NCBI RefSeq assembly: GCF_000152885.1
Contig: NZ_CH672408.1
Coordinates: 107,543 to 171,542, forward strand
DNA length: 64,000 bases
Direction: 5' to 3'
Origin: Idiomarina baltica OS145
Lineage (GTDB): Bacteria; Pseudomonadota; Gammaproteobacteria; Enterobacterales; Alteromonadaceae
How positions within the stretch are numbered: the stretch's first letter is position 1; the number at the start of each line of letters is the position of its first letter. The position numbers were made by a program, and so were the translations under genes. Positions 58,601 through 64,000 of the stretch are shown piece after piece. The notes under the pieces were generated by a model. The model had not been told where the DNA came from, made no database searches, and saw nothing but the letters and a program-made list of their open reading frames with translations.

Positions 58601-58685
58601 GCAACCCGAGTGGCACTGCGAAACTCAGCATGACTTTTGGCTCGATCATTTCGCTGCCAAGTCGCATAGCCATGGAGGACATTAA
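55608..58685 (+). CDS. Exported tandem amidohydrolase-family protein
   Basis: A 1025-residue secreted protein. ATG 55608 (GGGGAA upstream) opens a signal peptide ending VSAD. Two amidohydrolase-type domains follow. The N-terminal one (about 30-445) retains the beta-sandwich entry and IDGTGYHIYPGFIDAYTDYG, where the metal-binding HxH is replaced. A middle segment of beta character (about 445-560) leads to a second domain (about 570-985) with intact GIIDEHSHIAIDQG, HAHSYVASEIL, HILEGYKVADEMA and NSDSED, all likely metal ligands. The C-terminal tail contains histidines (SHGGH). It is probably a periplasmic hydrolase of cyclic amides or peptides. The next gene starts two bases later. Confidence 0.88.
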   Translation: MNAKHQLSALALAVTSVFATSVSADQTTRVNGMRDNTPSLVAIQNATITTEPGQSIVNATLVINNGKIVSVAKNGKVPAGAKVIDGTGYHIYPGFIDAYTDYGVEQASQPDWSETPIYNNHREGGNAANDAIHAQQHWYTTFENTPDAAKKWIASGFTSVQTARLDGILQGYGATVSLADKIANETIYQPSTRQFGSFDKGTSQQQYPTSLMGSIALIRQTLSDAQWYEKAYGKEAYNGPVEFNAALDALKDIEQTGIVFKIEDEKSLLRADKVFDQFNVPAIYLASGYEYARLEQVKATDADLIVPVNFPAAPDVSGVDAYLDVDLAKLRHWERAPANPGMLANAGVDFALTLYGLDKADQFWPNVKKAMENGLTERQALAALTTIPAKIAGIEDKAGKLQQGYMADFVMAKGDLFKDGVIQSVWTQGQEIDLIPREQVDFAGEYTTDWSGNSLTLSVTAQPSFSGDVKLGDQSSQLRHLDSGIDQLSFVADLDVAGESGTWRFKLMQTAQNAAELVAVAPSGSEQRLALNYQATNKDEQAAEQAEPTFVSELTFPNVAYGQKGLPEREDVLIKNATVWTATDQGILENTDVLVRDGNFAAIGKNLSTPSGVREIDGTGMHLTPGIIDEHSHIAIDQGVNEGSEAVTSEVRIGDVINSDDIHIYRSLAGGTTMAQLLHGSANPIGGQAQVIKLRWGATGDVMKFDAAPASIKFALGENVKQSNWGDDMTIRYPQTRMGVETIIRDGFQAALEYQERKREYDRLSAAEKRKAAPPRPDYRLDALIEIMNSERFVHAHSYVASEILMLMQVAEDFGFTLDTFTHILEGYKVADEMAAHGASGSTFADWWAYKFEVYDAIPQNACLMHDRGVLTSINSDSEDLQRRLNTEAAKSVRYCGMEPHEALKMITINPAKQLKVDQYVGSIEKGKDADFVLWNHYPLSSYAQAQQTWINGRKFFDRELDKQRQAQVKQEKQALIQKVLAAGDAAKQGEQDAYKKEQPEWHCETQHDFWLDHFAAKSHSHGGH

Positions 58686-58687
58686 TC

Positions 58688-59995
58688 ATGAAATTACTTA
58701 ATAAAGCACTGACCGCGGCTTTGCTTAGCGCATGCGCAGTGACGCAATCGGTAGCGCACGACGAGGTGCCAGGCAAGAAACAAGTACAGCCCATCGTGTT
58801 GCAGAACGGTACTTTACACACGGTGACTAAAGGCGTTTTAAGTCAAACCGACTTATTGTTTGCTGATGGTAAGATCGTCGCAATAGGTCAAGATCTGGCG
58901 GTACCCGCCGACGCGCAAGCAATCGATATCAGTGGGCAACATGTGTATCCGGGTGTAATTGCCATGGACACGACGTTAGGTTTGAACGAGATCGAGGCGG
59001 TGAGGGCCACTCGTGATGCTGATGAAGTCGGTGATGTAACACCGGAAGTGGCGGGGCACATTGCCTTTAACGCTGACTCCGAAGTGATCCCGACGGTTCG
59101 CTACAATGGAGTGGCGTATGCGCAAGTGGTGCCAGAAGGCGGTATGGTGAGTGGGCAATCATCTCTCATGCAGCTCGATGGTTGGAACTGGCAAGATGCG
59201 TTAGTCGCGGCAGAAGAGGGCGTACACATTAATTGGCCACGTACTTATGTGGTAGATACATGGTGGGAGCGCCGCTCAGCAGAAGAGCAACGTAAAGCCA
59301 ATGCTGAAGCCTTGCAAAAGCTTAAGCAAGTATTTGCTGACGCTAAAGCCTATTATGATGCCAAACGTGCAGGTCGCGATATTCCCGAGGACCAGCGTTG
59401 GGAAGCGATGATTGGCTTGTTTGACGACAGCAAGCGTTTATATGTGCATGCACAAGATAAGCGTCAGCTTGAGCAAGCTATTGAAGTCAGCCAAAGCTAT
59501 GGTTTTGATCTCGTCCTAGTGGGGGCTTACGATGCGTGGCGCATCGCGGACAAACTGGCTGAATTGCAAATCCCGGTTGTTTTCGGCTCACCGTTTGGTT
59601 TGCCGATGCGTGAAGATGATGGCTACGACCAAGCATTTTCTACCCCCGCTCGTCTTGCCGAAGCTGGGGTGAACTTTGCGATTGCGTATCCAGGTTACTG
59701 GGATGTTCGTAATTTACCGTTTGCGGCCGGTAATGCGGTTGCCTATGGCTTAGATGCACAGCAAGCGCTTAAGGCGATTACACTTAAGCCTGCTGAGTTT
59801 ATGGGCGTTGCCGATAAGCTGGGTTCACTTGAAGAAGGTAAGCAGGCGTCGATTGTTGTTTCGAAAGGGGATTTACTTGATCCGATGGGACAATCGTTGA
59901 CGCACATGTTTATCAATGGCCGTGCGGTGAGCTTAGAAAGTCGTCACACTGAACTGTATAACAAGTATCAGCAAAAGCCGGCTCGTAGCGAATAA
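58688..59995 (+). CDS. Exported amidohydrolase-like protein lacking the HxH motif
   Basis: A 435-residue protein with an N-terminal signal peptide (about 1-23, ending SVAHD). The chain has the composite beta-sandwich and barrel of imidazolonepropionase-like amidohydrolases (FADGKIVAIGQDLAVPADAQAIDISGQHVYPG), but where HxH should follow it reads VIAMDTTLGL, so the metal site is broken. A C-terminal signature GKQASIVVSKGDLL with ITLKPAEFMGVADKLGSLEEG is kept. It follows the tandem protein by two bases, so it is probably cotranslated and may be a structural or regulatory partner. Confidence 0.85.
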   Translation: MKLLNKALTAALLSACAVTQSVAHDEVPGKKQVQPIVLQNGTLHTVTKGVLSQTDLLFADGKIVAIGQDLAVPADAQAIDISGQHVYPGVIAMDTTLGLNEIEAVRATRDADEVGDVTPEVAGHIAFNADSEVIPTVRYNGVAYAQVVPEGGMVSGQSSLMQLDGWNWQDALVAAEEGVHINWPRTYVVDTWWERRSAEEQRKANAEALQKLKQVFADAKAYYDAKRAGRDIPEDQRWEAMIGLFDDSKRLYVHAQDKRQLEQAIEVSQSYGFDLVLVGAYDAWRIADKLAELQIPVVFGSPFGLPMREDDGYDQAFSTPARLAEAGVNFAIAYPGYWDVRNLPFAAGNAVAYGLDAQQALKAITLKPAEFMGVADKLGSLEEGKQASIVVSKGDLLDPMGQSLTHMFINGRAVSLESRHTELYNKYQQKPARSE

Positions 59996-60016
59996 TTCTT
60001 GAATATTATTCGATAT

Positions 60017-60045
60017 AAAAAGCCACTTTCCGAAGTGGCTTTTTT
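60017..60045. terminator. Bidirectional terminator of the amidohydrolase operon and receiver gene
   Basis: AAGCCACTT (60020-60028), loop TCCG, AAGTGGCTT (60033-60041), with T residues on the plus strand (60040-60045) and A residues before the stem (60017-60020), so it can end transcripts from both sides. The minus-strand stop codon of the receiver gene abuts it. Confidence 0.9.
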
Positions 60046-60838
60046 ATTGATCTAATAAATTGATTAACAGCTTTTTAAGCGTTGCGGGTTCAAAGGGTTT
60101 ATCTGTTAGCGCATCGACACCGCTTTGCTTGATATTGGTTACTTGCAGCTCGTTAGCTTGCGCAGTCACCATCAGTATAGGGGTGTGTGCATGAGACGGG
60201 TCTTGGCGAACGTGTTGAGCAAATTCGCTTCCACTCATTTCGGGCATATTAAAATCGGTAACTATTAAATCAAACGACTGTTGATTGAGAATTTCAATAG
60301 CAGTGACACCGTTGTTTGATTCTACAATATGTTCAACGCCCATATTTTCAAAAACACGGCGTAACGCGTGTAGAGAAGTCATGCTGTCATCGACAAGTAA
60401 AACACGAAGGTCTTCTACGTCAAATAAATTGAGCTCAACGGATTCTGGTTCTATTAAATCAACAGTAGCGCGAATTGCGCGTTGCAGTTGTTGGCTGCTA
60501 AATGGTTTAGGTAAAATAGCAACGATACCCGCTTGCTTGAATTGCTCTAACTGATCGGGGCGGTGTTCACTTGAAACCAACATGAAATGAACCGTATCTT
60601 CTAAGTTCGATGCGTGAATAAAATCAATTAGCTGATGTGCTGTACCATCTTCAAAGTACATGGCACTGGTGACAATATCAGGCTGCCATTCACGAATTAA
60701 CGTTTTTGCTTCTGCGATGGTTGACGCCCCTCGAGTTTCCGTTAATTGAGCTTGCATTAAGTGCTGACCGATAACTTTTCTCTGGACATCTGATGGTTCG
60801 ACTAGAAGGATGCGAAGTTCGTTAATTGAAAGAGACAT
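60044..60838 (-). CDS. Tandem receiver protein with a degenerate first receiver
   Basis: A 264-residue protein of two CheY-like domains joined by a short linker (about 128-142). In the first domain the acidic pair is only partly kept (LLVEPSD) and the phospho-acceptor position reads PDIVTSAMYFEDG, so alanine replaces aspartate; the lysine (LPKPF) remains. The second domain is intact: LLVDDS, TDFNMPEMSG, VTAQ and DKPF. It has no output domain. It stands immediately beside, and divergent from, a partner-switching module, and could relay a phospho-signal to that system. No kinase is encoded nearby. Confidence 0.87.
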   Translation of the reverse strand: MSLSINELRILLVEPSDVQRKVIGQHLMQAQLTETRGASTIAEAKTLIREWQPDIVTSAMYFEDGTAHQLIDFIHASNLEDTVHFMLVSSEHRPDQLEQFKQAGIVAILPKPFSSQQLQRAIRATVDLIEPESVELNLFDVEDLRVLLVDDSMTSLHALRRVFENMGVEHIVESNNGVTAIEILNQQSFDLIVTDFNMPEMSGSEFAQHVRQDPSHAHTPILMVTAQANELQVTNIKQSGVDALTDKPFEPATLKKLLINLLDQ

Positions 60839-60941
60839 ACTTATTTATTATTAAGATTTTTAAAAAGAGTATTTGATTTAGTCGGCAAACTCAATTAAAA
60901 AACGTTATGCTAGGAGCAATAATAATTAAAAAGGGGAAGTT

Positions 60942-61247
60942 ATGAGCGTCACTCGTGAGTTTTCAGCGGACCAAAAGCAGTTGATTATCACTATAAAGGG
61001 TAAATTCGACTTTGGTTTGGTGCAAGAGTTTAGACAGGCCTATAGTCATATTGGCGACAGCGAGCCTTTGGTTATTATTGATTTGCGAGAAACGGAGTAC
61101 TTGGATAGCTCTGCACTAGGTATGCTCCTGAATATGAGAAAGTCGCTTGGTTCGACGGTCAAAGGAATACACCTAATCAATGCTCGGCCAGAAGTAAAAC
61201 GCATTTTAGATATTTCACGTTTCGAGAAAATGTTTACGATTGCGTAA
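60942..61247 (+). CDS. crsA: STAS-domain anti-sigma factor antagonist (CrsA-like)
   Basis: A 101-residue STAS protein. The phosphorylatable serine is in YLDSSALGMLLNMRK near residue 57. Such proteins are phosphorylated by an anti-sigma kinase and dephosphorylated by a PP2C phosphatase, and in the dephosphorylated state they sequester the anti-sigma factor. The following gene encodes both phosphatase and kinase domains. The order STAS plus REC-PP2C-HATPase is that of CrsA-CrsR in Shewanella, which controls RpoS. Strong GGGGAAG precedes the ATG; its stop codon overlaps the next start. Confidence 0.87.
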   Translation: MSVTREFSADQKQLIITIKGKFDFGLVQEFRQAYSHIGDSEPLVIIDLRETEYLDSSALGMLLNMRKSLGSTVKGIHLINARPEVKRILDISRFEKMFTIA

Positions 61248-62929
61248 TGAAGATCCTTGTTGTCGACGACCAAAAGGCGAACCAAATCATGTTAACGGGG
61301 TTGTTGACGTCGTTCGGACATGAAGTGGTATGTGCTAGCAATGGTCGTGAGGCGTTAGGCTTATTTGAGCAGGTTCAGCCTCAACTTATATTGCTTGACG
61401 TGATGATGCCAGAGATGGACGGCTTTGAAACAGCCCCGAGGCTCAAAGCCATGTCTGGTAACGTGCACTTGCCGATCATTTTTCTCACCGCTCTAGATTC
61501 CCAAGATACACTTTTAGAATGCCTAAAAGTGGGCGGTGATGACTTTTTAAGTATCCCGTTTGAGCCTGTAGTGCTTCAAGCTAAAGTGAATGCCCATGCA
61601 CGGGTGCGAGAGCTAAGTTATTCCATTGTTGAGAAGAACCGCGCGTTAGCATGGCACACAGCGCGTATGGAGCGCGAGCAAAATGTGGTACAACACATGC
61701 TTGAAAACGCACTGGCGGATAATCAACTCAATTATTCGTTCGTTAAAAGTTATCTGCGTGCCACCAGTGATTTTAACGGCGATGTGTGTTTAGGACGTAA
61801 GGGGCCGTTTGGAAACTATTATATCTTCTTGGGCGACTTTACTGGTCATGGTTTAGCGCCGGCCACCGGCGCGTTACCCGTTGCTCAGGCATTTTTTAGC
61901 ATGGCTGAACGTGGGCTATCGGTTGGCGATATGGCGACCGAATTTAATAATCGACTCTACAAAGTGTTGCCGGACGATATGTTTTGTGCAGCTATAGTGG
62001 TAGAAATGTCGGCAAATGGTGACCGAATAAGTTGCTGGAATGGTGGCATGCCGGACGCACTTCTTCTTGATGCGCAAGGGCGCTTGGCGCATCGTATTAA
62101 ACCCCAGCATATGGCACTGGGTATCCTTTCTCGCAGCGAGTTTAATAGTCAGTTAGAACATTATTTCCTAAGCCCCGGTCAGCGATTGGTCATGTTCAGT
62201 GATGGCGTAGTGGAAGCCTGCAATCACAAGAATCAAATGATAGGTGAAGAGCGATTTGCGAACTGGGTTACCGAAATGCTGGATAGCGACTGCTCGGAAG
62301 TTCAATTTAATGCCATCGTGCAACGTATAGACGACTTCACAGGCAACGCATCACTGAACGATGACTTATCTTTGGTCTGTCTCCAATGTCAGCCAACGGG
62401 TCTAGAGCCTCAAGCAAGATCAATAAAGGGGTACCACCTGCCGTTTTCTCTTCGCGTCACGCTGACCGAGTACGATGTCCGTGATCGCGACCCGATGCAA
62501 AGTATGGTGGATTCGCTCGCTAAACTCGATGCTTTACAGCCTCATAAAACATCGCTTTACTTATTGTTTGCTGAAAGCTTCAACAATTTACTGGAACACT
62601 CAGTCTTAGGGATGCAGTCTGAGTTAAAACACGAAGAAGGCTTTGAGAGATACTACGAAGAGCGGCAGTCACGTATTGAGCAGTTACAGGGGCTAGAAAT
62701 TTATTTTGACATCAATTATGAGCCCAACTTAAATAGGCTTGCCTTTACGTTGTCGTCAAACAGCGAACATCGTTTTGATGGTCGCTGTGATAGGTCGACA
62801 ACGATTGAAAACGATGACACTTATGGTCGCGGGATTAACCTTATTAATCAAGTCGCCGACAAAGTTGAGTGGCGTGACGGCGGCACGCTGCTTTACGTTA
62901 GCTACTCGCTCAGCCGCCCGCTTGTTTAA
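61247..62929 (+). CDS. crsR: Receiver-phosphatase-kinase partner-switching regulator (CrsR-like)
   Basis: A 560-residue three-domain protein. The receiver (about 1-120) has VVDDQ and LLDVMMPEMDG with the phospho-acceptor D52 region. The SpoIIE/PP2C phosphatase (about 170-390) has FLGDFTGHG and NDDLSLVCL metal ligands. The C-terminal HATPase anti-sigma kinase (about 400-560) has FAESFNNLLEHS and TYGRGINLINQV. It should phosphorylate or dephosphorylate the STAS protein and bind a sigma factor, likely RpoS by analogy with Shewanella CrsR. Its ATG shares a base with the previous stop, so expression is coupled. The convergent yciH gene overlaps its 3' end by 20 bases. Confidence 0.88.
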   Translation: MKILVVDDQKANQIMLTGLLTSFGHEVVCASNGREALGLFEQVQPQLILLDVMMPEMDGFETAPRLKAMSGNVHLPIIFLTALDSQDTLLECLKVGGDDFLSIPFEPVVLQAKVNAHARVRELSYSIVEKNRALAWHTARMEREQNVVQHMLENALADNQLNYSFVKSYLRATSDFNGDVCLGRKGPFGNYYIFLGDFTGHGLAPATGALPVAQAFFSMAERGLSVGDMATEFNNRLYKVLPDDMFCAAIVVEMSANGDRISCWNGGMPDALLLDAQGRLAHRIKPQHMALGILSRSEFNSQLEHYFLSPGQRLVMFSDGVVEACNHKNQMIGEERFANWVTEMLDSDCSEVQFNAIVQRIDDFTGNASLNDDLSLVCLQCQPTGLEPQARSIKGYHLPFSLRVTLTEYDVRDRDPMQSMVDSLAKLDALQPHKTSLYLLFAESFNNLLEHSVLGMQSELKHEEGFERYYEERQSRIEQLQGLEIYFDINYEPNLNRLAFTLSSNSEHRFDGRCDRSTTIENDDTYGRGINLINQVADKVEWRDGGTLLYVSYSLSRPLV

Positions 62930-63245
62930 CACGGTAACCTTGTTTAGTCAGCCATTTTTCAATGATATCACGCTGGTCACCCTGAAGCTCAATAACGTAC
63001 TCTTTCACTGAGCCACCAACGCCACACTGTTGCTTTAGCTTTTTTGCCATTTGTTTGAGTTCATTCTGCGGTAAAGCTAAACCCGTCACCAGTGTGACAC
63101 CCTTGCCCTTACGTCCTTTGGTTTCGCGTCGCAAACGCACAATTCCATCACCTTCGGGCACTTCTTCTGCTTCTGGCTCCGGACTAATGCGGCCTTGATC
63201 GGTGCTATAAACCATTTGTGACAATTGGTCTTTCCAATCTGACAT
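62910..63245 (-). CDS. yciH: SUI1/eIF1-like translation factor YciH
   Basis: A 111-residue protein with the SUI1 domain (about 35-105): VRLRRETKGRKGKGVTLVTGL, LKQQCGVGGSVKEYVIELQGD and IEKWLTKQGYRVKQAGG. YciH is the bacterial relative of eIF1 and can affect start-site fidelity of the ribosome. It lies six bases after the end of the next minus-strand gene and overlaps the 3' end of the partner-switching gene by 20 bases. Confidence 0.94.
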   Translation of the reverse strand: MSDWKDQLSQMVYSTDQGRISPEPEAEEVPEGDGIVRLRRETKGRKGKGVTLVTGLALPQNELKQMAKKLKQQCGVGGSVKEYVIELQGDQRDIIEKWLTKQGYRVKQAGG

Positions 63246-63251
63246 ACTGAA

Positions 63252-64000
63252 TTACCACTTTTTCTTGGGTTGAAATAATTCCTCGAGCTCGTCGCTTTTT
63301 CGTTTGCGAGCATCATTTTTATTGGTGACGCGCAACTCGTTGGTGATTTGTTCTAGTGACGCCTCAATTTGCTGGTGGCGGTGCTCAGTGTACTCATCGC
63401 TGTAAGTATGCTCATCTATGGTGCGTAGTGCCTTCTCGTAATATTGCCGTGCGGAACCGAGCATACTGCTATTATAAGCATTCTCACCACGCTTGATTAG
63501 CGTCTCGACACTGATTTTTAATTGCAGCTTTTGTAGGCGCTGATCCTCAATATTATACACTTGTGTGTCAACACGGCCTTTTGCGTGTTCACTGCGTAAT
63601 GCGCTTCTTAGGCGCTTAAGCGCATTGATCATGGCAATAATTTGCTTGTCATTGTGCGGCAATTCAAAATCATCAGAGATGACCGATGTGTCATTAACAT
63701 CAAGACCCTGTATGCGGTTTTCGTATTCGTGGATACGGTCTTTCAAAGCATCGGACGGCATGACTTCGTTCATGTTGACGAGTAAATCTTTGGCGCGCGA
63801 ATTCAATAGCGCATAGACGGAACGCCCAACCGGGAAATAACCCGTGATGTTGATGAGATCTTCAACCTGATCAAGTATTGCGCGAAACTTGGCATAACGC
63901 TGTCTGCGTTCTAAATTTTGTTTTTGTCGATACTGCTGTACAGCACTGATCATAATGGCCATCAGTACGAGTAGAATGATCAACGATATTATTATTGTGT
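63252..64000 (-). CDS. Unrecognised protein with N-terminal hydrophobic helix (5' end outside window)
   Basis: I do not recognise this gene. The frame stays open through the window edge, so the true start may lie beyond 64000; an internal TTG at 63981-63983 is possible but unconvincing. The visible 249 residues begin with a hydrophobic segment (LIILLVLMAIMISAV), so it is probably a membrane-anchored or signal-anchor protein. The rest is charged and helical, with a TPR-like stretch near the C-terminus (RGENAYNSSMLGSARQYYEKALRTIDE) and a basic tail (KKKW). Its stop codon is six bases before yciH. Confidence 0.6.
   Translation of the reverse strand, partial: TIIISLIILLVLMAIMISAVQQYRQKQNLERRQRYAKFRAILDQVEDLINITGYFPVGRSVYALLNSRAKDLLVNMNEVMPSDALKDRIHEYENRIQGLDVNDTSVISDDFELPHNDKQIIAMINALKRLRSALRSEHAKGRVDTQVYNIEDQRLQKLQLKISVETLIKRGENAYNSSMLGSARQYYEKALRTIDEHTYSDEYTEHRHQQIEASLEQITNELRVTNKNDARKRKSDELEELFQPKKKW

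Noticed and set aside
58197-58682. Minus-strand frame of 161 codons inside the tandem amidohydrolase gene
   Set aside because: Complete antisense overlap with a strongly supported gene and no recognisable domain.

Overview
The window is a gene-dense piece of bacterial chromosome from a gammaproteobacterium. Gene content and local order (yfjD-ypjD beside ffh-rpsP-rimM-trmD-rplS; recX-alaS-csrA-tRNA-Ser/Arg; rnm-yciO-scpA-scpB-rluB; an attenuated trpEGD(CF)BA cluster followed by yciB and yciI; a CrsA/CrsR-type module) point to the Alteromonadales, most likely an Idiomarina-like marine organism. That placement is inference from gene content, not from a database match. Base composition looks even across the window. 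I see no insertion sequence, prophage, CRISPR array, rRNA operon or origin, and no gene-free stretch longer than 300 bases.

Layout. 0.1-5.6 kb: aspartate aminotransferase, a MATE exporter overlapping uvrB, and two small membrane proteins. 5.6-8.6 kb: glutathione-dependent formaldehyde detoxification (frmA-fghA) with a divergent LysR regulator. 8.6-10.95 kb: two tRNA-Val genes, gltX, and a tRNA-Ala/Glu/Glu/Glu operon with strong promoter and terminator. 11-15.7 kb: tesA divergent from ybbA-ybbP, then yfcH. 15.65-24.3 kb (minus strand): the trp transcription unit, with a leader peptide carrying three consecutive Trp codons, an attenuator, trpE, trpG, trpD, fused trpCF, trpB, trpA, yciB, yciI and a hydrolase. 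24.3-28 kb: a secreted S10 carboxypeptidase-like enzyme and a divergent fadH with a candidate fatty-acid-regulator palindrome. 28-33.5 kb: rnm, yciO, scpA, scpB, rluB, an agmatine-deiminase-like enzyme and a SIMPL-domain protein. 33.5-37.5 kb: recX, alaS, csrA and three tRNA genes. 37.7-40.9 kb: the sodium-pumping oxaloacetate decarboxylase oadGAB. 40.9-45.5 kb: a hybrid histidine kinase translationally coupled to a 60-residue membrane protein, and gshA. 45.6-52.1 kb: a transglycosylase-like lipoprotein, yfjD, ypjD, ffh and the rpsP-rimM-trmD-rplS operon. 52.1-55.5 kb: a DnaJ-related protein, tyrA, a lone receiver protein, cytochrome b561 and cytochrome c'. 55.6-60 kb: two exported amidohydrolase-family proteins holding three domains, of which only one keeps the HxH metal motif. 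60-64 kb: a tandem-receiver protein, a partner-switching pair (STAS protein plus receiver-phosphatase-kinase), a SUI1/YciH protein and an unrecognised protein that runs off the window.

How the genes fit together. Most of the window is housekeeping: translation (gltX, alaS, tRNAs, rpsP, rplS, trmD, rimM, rluB, csrA), chromosome maintenance (uvrB, recX, scpAB) and aromatic amino-acid synthesis (trp, tyrA, aspartate aminotransferase). The exported peptidase, amidohydrolases, fadH and sodium-pumping decarboxylase fit growth on peptides, amino acids and lipids in a salty environment. gshA and frmA-fghA form a glutathione axis. Nothing is an obviously new multi-gene system. The least explained features are the degenerate amidohydrolase pair, the pseudo-receiver protein beside the partner-switching module, the kinase-coupled small membrane protein, the divergent agmatine-deiminase-like enzyme, and a terminator-like hairpin lying inside an overlapping gene.
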